Source: Bacillus sp. (in: firmicutes)
GTDB lineage: Bacteria > Bacillota > Clostridia > Lachnospirales > Lachnospiraceae
DNA length: 32,836 bases
Assembly (NCBI GenBank): GCA_023666125.1
Contig: JAMPCN010000030.1
Span: 1-32,836 of the forward strand
Reading direction: 5' to 3'
This document shows positions 1 through 7,645 of this stretch, piece by piece (positions within the stretch are counted from its first letter, which is position 1; every line of letters starts with the position of its first letter). Below the pieces are notes generated by a model. The model was not told the DNA's origin. It searched no databases and saw only the letters and a program-made list of their open reading frames with translations. The translations under genes were made by a program, and so were the position numbers.

Positions 1-556
1 AATATAATCCCATCTCCTGTAAAAGCTCCATTTCAATGCTCGCAAAAGAATACCCTTTGCTGTAGCCCTCCCCGAACGCCGAAATCCATGTTTCCGCGCC
101 AAAGAGCGTATGATAGGTAGACATATTAAAATGCAGGCAGAAAAGAAAATCGGCGTTTACACTCGCGGCATATTCGCAGCGTTCGTCCAAGGTCAAATCC
201 TCGTCGCCCGTCCTTGTCAGATAGACTCTAATGCCCTCATACTGCTCCAATTCCGCTTTCATGGCATTGGCGACAATCAACGTCATCTCTTTCTCCGTAT
301 AGTCCTCATACTCCCCGCCAAGGTTTTCCCCGCCGTGTCCGGGGTCGATAACGACAATGACGGGCTGCTCTTCCACCTCTGGCTCCGCCCCGGTCTGCGT
401 GATGGGTACGGGTTCCTGCACCGGCGGCTGCTGCGAGGGTTCCTCCTCCGCCTGTACGGCGTTTCCGCCTGCCAATATCCAAATTATGGAAATCATGAAA
501 AAGAATAAGCCGGCTTTCTTGCGAAACCGGCTTATTGTAAACTTTGAAACTATCAA
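1..556 (-). CDS. N-acetylmuramoyl-L-alanine amidase, secreted (3' part beyond the window)
   Basis: Zinc-dependent Amidase_3-type enzyme that cleaves the bond between muramic acid and the stem peptide of peptidoglycan, outside the membrane. The reading frame is open to the left edge, so the C-terminus is missing (about 185 codons are present). I place the start at a TTG (554-556): GGGAG lies 7 nt upstream, and the product then begins with a good signal peptide, MIVSKFTISRFRKKAGLF followed by a hydrophobic stretch and a possible cut after NAVQA. The first in-frame ATG (494-496) would remove the basic n-region. A Glu/Pro-rich linker of about 35 residues follows, then the catalytic domain, with VVIDPGHGG (first zinc His), a Glu in the YTEKEMTL segment (probable second ligand) and CLHFN (third ligand, usually SIHxN). 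The start lies 33 nt after the preceding gene. A terminator-like hairpin overlaps codons 7-20. Confidence 0.87.
   Translation of the reverse strand, partial: MIVSKFTISRFRKKAGLFFFMISIIWILAGGNAVQAEEEPSQQPPVQEPVPITQTGAEPEVEEQPVIVVIDPGHGGENLGGEYEDYTEKEMTLIVANAMKAELEQYEGIRVYLTRTGDEDLTLDERCEYAASVNADFLFCLHFNMSTYHTLFGAETWISAFGEGYSKGYSFASIEMELLQEMGLY
497..536 (-). terminator. Terminator-like hairpin inside the amidase signal-peptide codons
   Basis: AATAAGCCGG (504-513) pairs perfectly with CCGGCTTATT (527-536). A further TTTC/GAAA helix with one bulged base closes a four-base loop. Read on the minus strand the stem is followed by CTTTTTC (503-497), as in a rho-independent terminator. It sits 54-93 nt after the stop of the coiled-coil gene, so it could end the parE-to-coaD transcript. 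It also lies within the start of the amidase reading frame, so it could act as an attenuator instead. The structure is seen directly; its function is inferred. Confidence 0.6.
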
Positions 557-589
557 TATCCTACTCCCTTTCCGGTAGATAACACGATT

Positions 590-1216
590 CTACTTTCCCT
601 GTTGTACCATATCCAGATTAATGGCTTCTCCTGTATTCTGGTCGGCATAATCTGCTTCCTGTAAAAGCTTTTCCACACGCTGCGGCATCAGTTCCGCACG
701 GTTAGCTTTCACTACTTCATTATATCCGTTAATCGTATCAAAAAAGCTTTCATAGTGCGCGGTCGTTGTATTTAAAGTGGTTGTCATCAAATTTTCCAGA
801 TTGGAGAGCATATCATCCAGATACTGCATGGCCGATGCGCGCATACCGTTTGCCTCAATGGTGGCATTATCCAGAATCTCCTGCGCCTGATGCGTAGCTA
901 ACGTTACAACCTCATTGGCCTGCGCATAGGCCTGCTGCATAATTTCATGCTCGTTAATCAATTCGTTGGTATGTACGGTCGCTTCATTAATCAATGCTTC
1001 CGCTTTGGAGCGGGCATCATTTAAAATCGCTTCTTTATTCGTTATGATTTTCTGATAACGCTTAATTTCGTCAGGCGTTTTCATCCGCAGTTCCCGCAGA
1101 AGTTCATCAATTTCTTCTTTATTCACGATAATATTGGTCTTGGAAAGAGGCTGATATTTGCATCCGTCAATATAATCCTCAATCTCGTCGATTAACTGTT
1201 CGATTCTGCTGCTCAT
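590..1216 (-). CDS. Coiled-coil protein of the coaD neighbourhood, function unknown
   Basis: Encodes 208 residues with no signal peptide or membrane segment. From about residue 30 to 150 it is strongly helical and rich in Ala, Glu, Gln and Asn (EAILNDARSKAEALINEAT, then repeated A-x-E and A-x-Q patterns), typical of an extended coiled coil like DivIVA or the H subunit of V-type ATPases. Proteins of this kind are often labelled 'ATPase subunit H-like' on that likeness alone; I see no nucleotide-binding motif, so I would not call it an ATPase. The start ATG lies 2 nt after the coaD stop, and its AAGGAG overlaps the end of coaD, so translation is probably coupled. A role in cell division or as an envelope scaffold is possible but not shown by the sequence. 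Confidence 0.8.
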   Translation of the reverse strand: MSSRIEQLIDEIEDYIDGCKYQPLSKTNIIVNKEEIDELLRELRMKTPDEIKRYQKIITNKEAILNDARSKAEALINEATVHTNELINEHEIMQQAYAQANEVVTLATHQAQEILDNATIEANGMRASAMQYLDDMLSNLENLMTTTLNTTTAHYESFFDTINGYNEVVKANRAELMPQRVEKLLQEADYADQNTGEAINLDMVQQGK

Positions 1217-1218
1217 CT

Positions 1219-1710
1219 TTACTCCTTTATATAGCCATATTTTTCATAAACCAGCTTTCCGACAAAATCCGGAACGCACTGTGAAATGTCTCCGTTAAAA
1301 CTGGCAATTTCCTTGACGCTGGAAGAACTTAAATATGCGTATTCCAGGCTTGTCGTTAAAAAGATGGTATCCAATTCCCCGCCCGACAATTTTCTGTTCG
1401 TCTGCGCTATCTGCAGCTCATATTCAAAATCCGTAATGGCGCGAAGCCCCCTGATTGCTACATGAACGCCTTTTTTCTTCGCATAATCAATCAAAAGGCC
1501 GCTGAAAGAATCCACTTTTACATTCGGAATATTTTTTGTTGCTTCTTCTAGTATCTTAACACGTTCTTCCACAGAAAACAATGGAGTCTTTGTGTTATTA
1601 TTCAGCACGCTGACCGTTAATTCGTCAAAAATCTCAGCGGCTCTTTTAATAACGTCCAAATGCCCGAACGTAACCGGGTCAAAACTGCCCGGATAAATTG
1701 CTGCTTTCAT
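1219..1710 (-). CDS. coaD: Phosphopantetheine adenylyltransferase
   Basis: Transfers AMP from ATP to 4'-phosphopantetheine to make dephospho-CoA, the fourth step of coenzyme A synthesis, in the cytoplasm. The 163 residues match the usual family length. The N-terminal nucleotidyltransferase signature is clear: [16 protein letters not shown] holds the T-x-G-H motif (residues 14-17). [18 protein letters not shown] and the C-terminal [18 protein letters not shown] are also classic CoaD segments. The start has an AGAGGA 6 nt upstream. It follows rsmD after a 105-nt AT-rich gap, an order (rsmD-coaD) common in Firmicutes, and is followed directly by the coiled-coil gene. Confidence 0.97.
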   Translation of the reverse strand: MKAAIYPGSFDPVTFGHLDVIKRAAEIFDELTVSVLNNNTKTPLFSVEERVKILEEATKNIPNVKVDSFSGLLIDYAKKKGVHVAIRGLRAITDFEYELQIAQTNRKLSGGELDTIFLTTSLEYAYLSSSSVKEIASFNGDISQCVPDFVGKLVYEKYGYIKE

Positions 1711-1815
1711 AACATATCCTCTGCTATTATTTTTTTGTCATATTAGTAATAACTATGTTAATAATAAATCACTTTCACTGAAATGTCTTTAAAAATTTAA
1801 AAAAAATTAAAAATT
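1711..1815. other. AT-rich spacer between rsmD and coaD
   Basis: The part next to rsmD (about 1790-1826) is almost pure A/T with several A-runs and T-runs on both strands. Only an A/T-only fold can be drawn, so I do not call a terminator. On the minus strand TTTATTATTA could serve as a -10 region for coaD, but no convincing -35 is paired with it. No ORF, riboswitch or repeat is visible. Confidence 0.4.
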
Positions 1816-2364
1816 TTAAACTTTTTTCAAAAAAACATGCTTATTTGTCCGGTAGCATTTCTCTTTCGTCACATAAAACCCCAAGCCGTCCACATAAGAA
1901 AAATCCGTTTCCAAAAGCGCTTCCACGACAATCAGCGTATTTTCATCCACATAAGGCATTGTCCGAAGAACATCCAAAACCTGTCTTTCATAATCCAGGG
2001 TATAAGGCGGGTCCATAAAAATGACGTCCGCCTCTTTTTCGTGGATGCCCGAAAGCGCGCTCAATACATCCTGTTTTAGTATCGTAGCATCGTCGATAAG
2101 CCTTGTAAACTTTAAATTTTCCTGAATACAGGCAATCGCGTTTTTATGATTCTCCACAAAATAAGCATGCCTCGCGCCCCTGCTTAACGCTTCTATGCCG
2201 ATGCCGCCGCTTCCGCTGAATAAGTCGATAAAAACGCAATCCGGCAGATAAGGCTGCAGCATATTAAAAAGCGTTTCCTTAATCCGGTCGGTGGTCGGTC
2301 TGGTATCTAAGCCCTCCGGAGTCTTTAACTTAAGGCTTCTTGCCTTTCCCGCAATTACACGCAT
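1816..2364 (-). CDS. rsmD: 16S rRNA (guanine(966)-N(2))-methyltransferase
   Basis: Methylates N2 of G966 in 16S rRNA using S-adenosylmethionine, on the assembling small subunit. It starts with the family's typical MRVIAGKARSLKLKTPEG. A class I methyltransferase glycine motif follows (DLFSGSG, residues 47-53), then the catalytic DPPY (118-121). The length of 182 residues is normal. AAGGAG lies 6 nt before the ATG. It begins 17 nt after the parC stop, so it is probably translated from the parE-parC transcript. The last codons run into the AT-rich spacer before coaD. Confidence 0.96.
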   Translation of the reverse strand: MRVIAGKARSLKLKTPEGLDTRPTTDRIKETLFNMLQPYLPDCVFIDLFSGSGGIGIEALSRGARHAYFVENHKNAIACIQENLKFTRLIDDATILKQDVLSALSGIHEKEADVIFMDPPYTLDYERQVLDVLRTMPYVDENTLIVVEALLETDFSYVDGLGFYVTKEKCYRTNKHVFLKKV

Positions 2365-2381
2365 AGATAACTCCTTCCTGC

Positions 2382-4625
2382 TTACGGCACACGGACTTTC
2401 GTACCCTTGCTGTCACGCCTGCCCGCCTTTAATTTATTGAGTTCTATCATCTTGCCCTTATATTCAATGGTTTTATCATCCGTAGCGCGGGTATAGTATA
2501 CCGCTTCTATGCTGTCGCCGTTTCCTAATTTCATGCCTCTTACGCCGATGGCTCCCTTTTTCTTCTCCGGAATTTCGTCTACATTGAAGCGTAAAAAGTA
2601 ACCGTCTTTCGATTGCAAAATCATATGCTGCTGTTCGGTATACGTCACAACGCTTACGACTTCGTCGTCATCCTGTAACTTGGTTGCCGCTACGGTGCGT
2701 TTTGTTACATCGAACTCCCCGCCGTCTACAATTTTCAACATTGCAAGTTTTGTTGCAAAAATGACACGATATAAATTCAAATCCGTCTGGCTTGCCGCAA
2801 AAATGATGCTTTCTCTTGCAGAATCGTAATTACTGATATTGTCCACGGGAACTCCCTTATCCCTGAATTTGCCGAACGGCAAGTCCGCGGATTTAAAGGT
2901 ATGGAGCTGTCCGGTATTGGTAAACAGGCATATCTTGCCCGTATTTTTACACGAAAAAACGTATTTATTTTCCGCATGAACGGTCTCTTTGTTGCGTTCG
3001 TATGTCTGCATATCAATCGTTCTCGCATAGCCGAAGCGGTCCATCAAAAACATGATGTCCATTTCCTCTATCTGCTTTTCGACATAGACGGCCTCGCTGG
3101 CGTTCGTAATTTCCGTCCGGCGCTTCCTGCCGTAGGCGGCTTTGATTTCATCCAATTCGTTGATGATAACCTGCGCCATGGAATCGCGTCTGTCCAGAAT
3201 ATCCTCGTAACGGTAAATATTTGCCATCGTCTCTTCATGGTCGTTTATTAGCGCTTCGATTTCCAGGCCAATCAGCTTATAGAGTCGCATTTCTAAGATG
3301 GCGTTTGCCTGTTTTTCGGAAAACATAAGCTGCGTTGCCATAATTTTTGATTCCTTGGACTTAAATTTAATGCCGTCCGTTTTGCCTTCTACCAGACAGG
3401 CTTTCGCCATATTCCTGTCTTTCGAGCCTCGCAGTATCTCGATGATTAAGTCGATAACGTTGCAGGCTTTGATTAATCCCTCCTGGATTTCTTTCTTTTC
3501 CAGTTCCTTGGCAAGCAGGTTGCGGTATTTTCTGGTAGCGACTTCATACTGAAAGTCTACGTTTGCCTTAATAATCTGCTTTAGCCCCATTGTCTCCGGC
3601 TTGCCGTCTGCAATGGCGAGCATATTGACGCCGAATGTATCTTCCAGTTTCGTCTTTTTATATAAAAGATTCTTAAAATTCTCCACATCTGCGTCTCTGC
3701 GCAGCTCAATAACGATACGGATGCCCTCTTTGGAGGATTGGTTGGTAATATCTACAATATCCTGCGTTTTTTTCGTTTCCGCAAGTGCGGCGACATCCAT
3801 TAAAAACTTCCCGATATAGGAACCTATCATGGTATAGGGGATTTCCGTAATCACCAGATTGACTCTGCCGCCTTTTGCCTTTTCGACCTCTACTTTGCCG
3901 CGGATCTTAATCTTTCCGACGCCGGTTTCATAAATTTCCAACAGTTCGTCCTGATTGATGACAATGCCGCCCGTCGGAAAATCCGGTCCTTTCACATAAC
4001 GCATTAACTCTTTGGTCGTAATATTCTCATCAAGCATATAAGCCTTGGTCGCATTGATGACTTCCACCAGATTGTGCGGCGGGATATTCGTCGCCATGCC
4101 GACCGCGATACCCTCGGAGCCGTTGATTAACAGGTTCGGTATCTTGACCGGTAATACGTCCGGTTCTTTTTCCGTCTCGTCAAAATTGGGGATAAAATCC
4201 ACCACATCCTTGTCCAAATCGGCAAGGAACGCCTCCTGCGTAATTCTTTCCAGCCTCGCCTCCGTATAACGCATCGCCGCGGCGCCGTCGCCCTCGATAT
4301 TGCCAAAGTTGCCGTGTCCGTCGATTAACGGCAGTCCCTTTTTAAAATCCTGTGTCATGACAACGAGCGCGTCATAGATGGAGCTATCGCCATGCGGATG
4401 GTATTTACCCATCGTATCGCCGACGATACGCGCCGATTTACGGTATGGCCTGTCATAACGGATGCCGAGTTCATACATATCATAGAGCGTCCTTCTCTGC
4501 ACCGGCTTTAGACCGTCGCGCACATCCGGCAGCGCCCTGGCAATGATAACGCTCATCGCATAGTCGATAAACGACTTCTGCATGACCTCGGAATATTCTG
4601 TTTTTATGATTCTGTTATCGTCCAT
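2382..4625 (-). CDS. parC: Topoisomerase IV-type subunit A (ParC/GyrA family)
   Basis: DNA cleavage and rejoining subunit of a type IIA topoisomerase, partner of the adjacent ParE. It has 747 residues. The catalytic tyrosine is in AAMRYTE (Tyr120). The quinolone-determining segment KYHPHGDSSIYDAL keeps the drug-sensitive Ser81 and acidic Asp85 (E. coli GyrA Ser83/Asp87 positions). The tower and coiled-coil region follows to about residue 480, and the C-terminal DNA-wrapping region is shorter than in GyrA. I find no QRRGGKG GyrA box; KFRDKGVPVDNI lies where it could be expected. That argues for ParC over GyrA, although clostridial second copies are also annotated as gyrase. The start is 30 nt after the parE stop, with AGGAAGG about 10 nt before the ATG. 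Confidence 0.88.
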   Translation of the reverse strand: MDDNRIIKTEYSEVMQKSFIDYAMSVIIARALPDVRDGLKPVQRRTLYDMYELGIRYDRPYRKSARIVGDTMGKYHPHGDSSIYDALVVMTQDFKKGLPLIDGHGNFGNIEGDGAAAMRYTEARLERITQEAFLADLDKDVVDFIPNFDETEKEPDVLPVKIPNLLINGSEGIAVGMATNIPPHNLVEVINATKAYMLDENITTKELMRYVKGPDFPTGGIVINQDELLEIYETGVGKIKIRGKVEVEKAKGGRVNLVITEIPYTMIGSYIGKFLMDVAALAETKKTQDIVDITNQSSKEGIRIVIELRRDADVENFKNLLYKKTKLEDTFGVNMLAIADGKPETMGLKQIIKANVDFQYEVATRKYRNLLAKELEKKEIQEGLIKACNVIDLIIEILRGSKDRNMAKACLVEGKTDGIKFKSKESKIMATQLMFSEKQANAILEMRLYKLIGLEIEALINDHEETMANIYRYEDILDRRDSMAQVIINELDEIKAAYGRKRRTEITNASEAVYVEKQIEEMDIMFLMDRFGYARTIDMQTYERNKETVHAENKYVFSCKNTGKICLFTNTGQLHTFKSADLPFGKFRDKGVPVDNISNYDSARESIIFAASQTDLNLYRVIFATKLAMLKIVDGGEFDVTKRTVAATKLQDDDEVVSVVTYTEQQHMILQSKDGYFLRFNVDEIPEKKKGAIGVRGMKLGNGDSIEAVYYTRATDDKTIEYKGKMIELNKLKAGRRDSKGTKVRVP

Positions 4626-4655
4626 TTGTCTTTAACCTTCCTGACGTACTTATCG

Positions 4656-6578
4656 TTAAATGTCTAACTCCGCCTCTTTCGCATGACGATAGATAAACTC
4701 TTTTCGCGGCGGCACTTCCGTACCCATCAACATTTCCGTGACTTCCGAAGCCATTCTGGCGTCTTCGATTTCCACCAGTTTTAAAATCCTTGTCTCCGGG
4801 TCAAGCGTCGTCTCCCAAAGCTGTTCGGCGTCCATTTCTCCCAAACCTTTATACCGCTGCAAGGTAAAAGGCCCTTTATGGCGTTTCCGGTACTTTTCCA
4901 ATGCCTTGTCGTCGTAGAGATATTCCTCTTTCCCCTTAGATGGCATCGCCTTATATAAAGGCGGCATCGCAATATAGACATGCCCCTCAAAGATAAGCTC
5001 CGGCATAAAGCGGTAAAATAAGGTCAAAAGCAGATTGGAAATATGCGCGCCGTCCACATCCGCATCCGCCATAATAATAATCTTATCGTAGCGCAGCTTG
5101 GAAATGTCAAAATCGTTGCCATACCCCTCCGAAAAGCCGCAGCCAAAGGCGTTTATCATCGTTTTAATCTCCGCATTGGCTAAAATCTTATCAATGCTCG
5201 CCTTTTCCACATTTAAAATCTTGCCGCGGATGGGCAGAATCGCCTGAAACATACGGTTTCTTGCCGTTTTCGCGCTACCGCCCGCAGAATCGCCTTCGAC
5301 GATAAAAATTTCACATTTAGAGGCGTCCTTGGACTCGCAGTTTGCAAGCTTTCCGTTAGAATCAAAGGAAAATTTCTGCTTTGTCAGCATATTGGTCTTG
5401 GCTTTTTCCTCCGCCTTTCGTATCTTGGCGGCTTTTTCCGCGCAGCCGATAATATTTTTTAACGTATCTAAGTTTCTGTCAAAATAGCGGACGATTTCAT
5501 CTCCGGTTACTTTGGCGACGACCTTCGACGCATCCTGATTGTCCAGTTTCGTCTTGGTCTGTCCCTCGAATCTGGGGTCGGGGTGTTTGATGGAGACAAC
5601 CGCGGTCATGCCGTTTCTAACGTCGGCTCCCGTAAAGTTGATATCCTTTTCCTTTAAAATATTAAGCCCTCTGGCATAATTATTAATCACGTTTGTGAAC
5701 ATGGTTTTAAAGCCGGTTAGGTGCGTTCCGCCCTCGGCGTTATAGATATTATTACAAAAACCAAGCACATTTTCGTGAAATTCATTGACATACTGTAACG
5801 CGACCTCCACTTCGATGCCCTCTGATTCGCCGCTAAAAAAGATAACGTCGTGGATGGTCTCTTTGGACTTGTTCATGTCCTTGATAAAGCCGACGATGCC
5901 CTCCGGCTCGTGGTATTCGATATGTTCGGTTTCTTCCTGTCTCTTATCCTCAAAGATGATAGTCAGCTTCGGATTCAGATAGGCGGTCTCATGCAGACGG
6001 CTTTTGACGTCGTCCTCTTTAAATCTCGTCTTATCAAAAATCGTATCGTCGGGCAGAAACGTCACTTTCGTGCCGGTCTGTTTGGTCTTGCCAAGCACCG
6101 GTAAAAGCCCGTTTTTTAACTCCATGACAGGAACGCCCCGCTCATATCTATCCTCATAGATACAGCCGTCCGTCTTGACCTCTACATGCAGCCATTCGGA
6201 GAGCGCGTTGACGACGGAGGAACCTACGCCGTGCAGGCCGCCGCTTGTTTTATAAGCTTCGTTATCGAATTTACCGCCGGCGTGCAGCGTCGTAAAAACA
6301 AGGCGTTCCGCGCTGATTCCTTTTTCGTGCATACCGACGGGAATGCCGCGCCCGTTATCCTCTATCGTGGCGGAACCGTCCGCCTCTAACGTCACATATA
6401 TCTTATCGCAGTATCCGGCAAGATGCTCGTCCACCGCATTGTCTACAATTTCGTATATCAGATGGTTTAAACCTTTAGTGGAAACGCTCCCAATATACAT
6501 ACCGGGCCGTACCCGGACCGCCTCAAGCCCCTCTAGGACAGTGATGCTGGACGCGTCATATTTATTTTCATTTGCCAT
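4656..6578 (-). CDS. parE: Topoisomerase IV-type subunit B (ParE/GyrB family)
   Basis: ATPase subunit of the type IIA topoisomerase formed with the downstream ParC. The GHKL ATPase motifs are present: EIVDNAVDEHLAG, EDNGRGIPVGMH and GGLHGVGSSVVNALS. The transducer domain follows, then the TOPRIM domain with EGDSAGGSA and the metal-binding MADADVDGAH, and the family C-terminus QRYKGLGEMD. I choose the ATG at 6578 (MANENKYD, 640 residues): GGAGG lies 6 nt upstream, whereas an ATG two codons earlier would touch the GGAGG. It is the first gene of the parE-parC-rsmD-coaD run. The 122-nt gap upstream probably carries the promoter, but no pair of boxes stands out. The chromosome may also carry a separate gyrAB. 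Confidence 0.88.
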   Translation of the reverse strand: MANENKYDASSITVLEGLEAVRVRPGMYIGSVSTKGLNHLIYEIVDNAVDEHLAGYCDKIYVTLEADGSATIEDNGRGIPVGMHEKGISAERLVFTTLHAGGKFDNEAYKTSGGLHGVGSSVVNALSEWLHVEVKTDGCIYEDRYERGVPVMELKNGLLPVLGKTKQTGTKVTFLPDDTIFDKTRFKEDDVKSRLHETAYLNPKLTIIFEDKRQEETEHIEYHEPEGIVGFIKDMNKSKETIHDVIFFSGESEGIEVEVALQYVNEFHENVLGFCNNIYNAEGGTHLTGFKTMFTNVINNYARGLNILKEKDINFTGADVRNGMTAVVSIKHPDPRFEGQTKTKLDNQDASKVVAKVTGDEIVRYFDRNLDTLKNIIGCAEKAAKIRKAEEKAKTNMLTKQKFSFDSNGKLANCESKDASKCEIFIVEGDSAGGSAKTARNRMFQAILPIRGKILNVEKASIDKILANAEIKTMINAFGCGFSEGYGNDFDISKLRYDKIIIMADADVDGAHISNLLLTLFYRFMPELIFEGHVYIAMPPLYKAMPSKGKEEYLYDDKALEKYRKRHKGPFTLQRYKGLGEMDAEQLWETTLDPETRILKLVEIEDARMASEVTEMLMGTEVPPRKEFIYRHAKEAELDI

Positions 6579-6700
6579 ATTCATCCTCCATGCTTACGCA
6601 ACCTGCGAGTTTGGACAGCGCAATATGCGATTAAGCATAATCATGTCATTTTCACATTCTTGAATAGTTTAACATAAATTTATAAAAATGAAAAGAATTG

Positions 6701-7465
6701 TCAGTCTAAAACTTCGTATAAATATTCCCTGCCGCGTTTTCCGGTGTGTGTAATTAAGTCCATGTGGCAAAGAATGTGGACCGTTACCTGTGCCAAATCA
6801 CGCTGAATATGGGCGGCGGCGGCAAAGTCTTTGACGGTGAACGCGCCCGTCAGCTCATACGGGATAACCTGCATAAAATCCTCATAGCGTTCGATAATGA
6901 TTTCATCATATAAAGAAAGCGGCATCCTGTCATAACGGCTGCTTATTTTCCTGTTCTGCCTGCTTCGTCTTTGCCCTTTTTTTGTTCCTTTTGCAGTAGG
7001 AAGCAGACGGTATTCGTCCATATCAATGAGCGGAAAGGCAAAGGACAGATTCGGGTGCGTCAGATATTCCTTTATCTTATAAAGTTCCGGAAAGGCGCTG
7101 TATATGCTGCCTGTCACCGGAGATTTTCGTTTCCCGGAGAGTTCGCCGCTTTCTTCGTCCATATAGATAAGCCATTTATAATGGGGAATTGGCAAAACGA
7201 CCATAACGGGATAAAGCGGCAGAAAGACTTTTAATTTTTCCCGCAGCCTGTTAAAGTTGCCGTTCTGTATTTCAATGATGCGGCTGCCGGTATAGATATC
7301 CGCAATATATCCCTCTATTGGCACTTCATGATAATCCATATTGGGTTCATAGTAAAGTTTCATGACCGCATGTACGGTCTTTTCCTGTAAAGTGCCGAAA
7401 CCGTGCGGGTCGTGCCGGTTTAACAATACTTTCAGCTTTGCCTGTTCAAATGTTTCTTTATCCAT
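6701..7465 (-). CDS. Possible PD-(D/E)XK nuclease-like protein with C-terminal winged helix
   Basis: A protein of 254 residues from the ATG at 7465, chosen because AGGA lies 5 nt upstream; an in-frame ATG four codons earlier has no ribosome binding site. I do not recognise a characterised family. The N-terminal half shows Glu28 in a helix (TLQEKTVHAVMK), then VPIEGYIADIYTGSRIIEIQ with Asp56 and Glu65-Ile-Gln67. This fits the E...D...ExQ spacing of PD-(D/E)XK nuclease folds, and is followed by a basic helix and a hydrophobic strand (VMVVLPIP). The middle is Lys/Arg-rich. The last 70 residues (FTVKDFAAAAHIQRDLAQVTVHIL and THTGKRGREYLYE) resemble a winged helix with a basic wing. It could therefore bind or cut nucleic acid; that is inference from motif spacing. 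A possible promoter lies at 7539-7547. Confidence 0.7.
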   Translation of the reverse strand: MDKETFEQAKLKVLLNRHDPHGFGTLQEKTVHAVMKLYYEPNMDYHEVPIEGYIADIYTGSRIIEIQNGNFNRLREKLKVFLPLYPVMVVLPIPHYKWLIYMDEESGELSGKRKSPVTGSIYSAFPELYKIKEYLTHPNLSFAFPLIDMDEYRLLPTAKGTKKGQRRSRQNRKISSRYDRMPLSLYDEIIIERYEDFMQVIPYELTGAFTVKDFAAAAHIQRDLAQVTVHILCHMDLITHTGKRGREYLYEVLD

Positions 7466-7538
7466 TGTAATCCTCATTTCAGAGTATTTTCACGACGGAG
7501 CGCGGTTTTTTTACTAAAATTTACTTTATCAATATTTT

Positions 7539-7547
7539 ACTATACCA
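7539..7547 (-). promoter_or_regulatory. Possible extended -10 for the 6701-7465 gene
   Basis: On the minus strand TGGTATAGT forms an extended -10 (TGn followed by TATAGT, 5 of 6 to consensus). No good -35 is present, which extended -10 promoters tolerate. It would give a leader of about 65 nt. Confidence 0.35.
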
Positions 7548-7565
7548 TTTTATTGGAAAATAGGG

Positions 7566-7571
7566 TATAAT
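7566..7571 (+). promoter_or_regulatory. Possible -10 box for the diguanylate cyclase gene
   Basis: A perfect TATAAT lies 74 nt before the GGDEF start codon in the divergent gap. The expected -35 position carries only TACCAT, so support is partial. The leader between it and the gene has no recognisable c-di-GMP riboswitch core. Confidence 0.35.
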
Positions 7572-7645
7572 AATTTTAAATGCAGGCGTGTGTGAAACCG
7601 CTTTCAATACTGATAAGCCTGTAAGTTTGGAGCCTTTTACTAATC

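Noticed and set aside
110-508. Plus-strand open frame
   Set aside because: Antisense to the amidase gene, whose signal peptide and zinc motifs are clear on the minus strand.
1790-1830. Terminator in the AT-rich rsmD-coaD gap
   Set aside because: Only A/T pairs can form; no stable stem.
7572-7645. Possible c-di-GMP riboswitch before the GGDEF gene
   Set aside because: Only a 5-bp CAGGC/GCCTG pairing is visible; the conserved GEMM core is absent and the leader is short.
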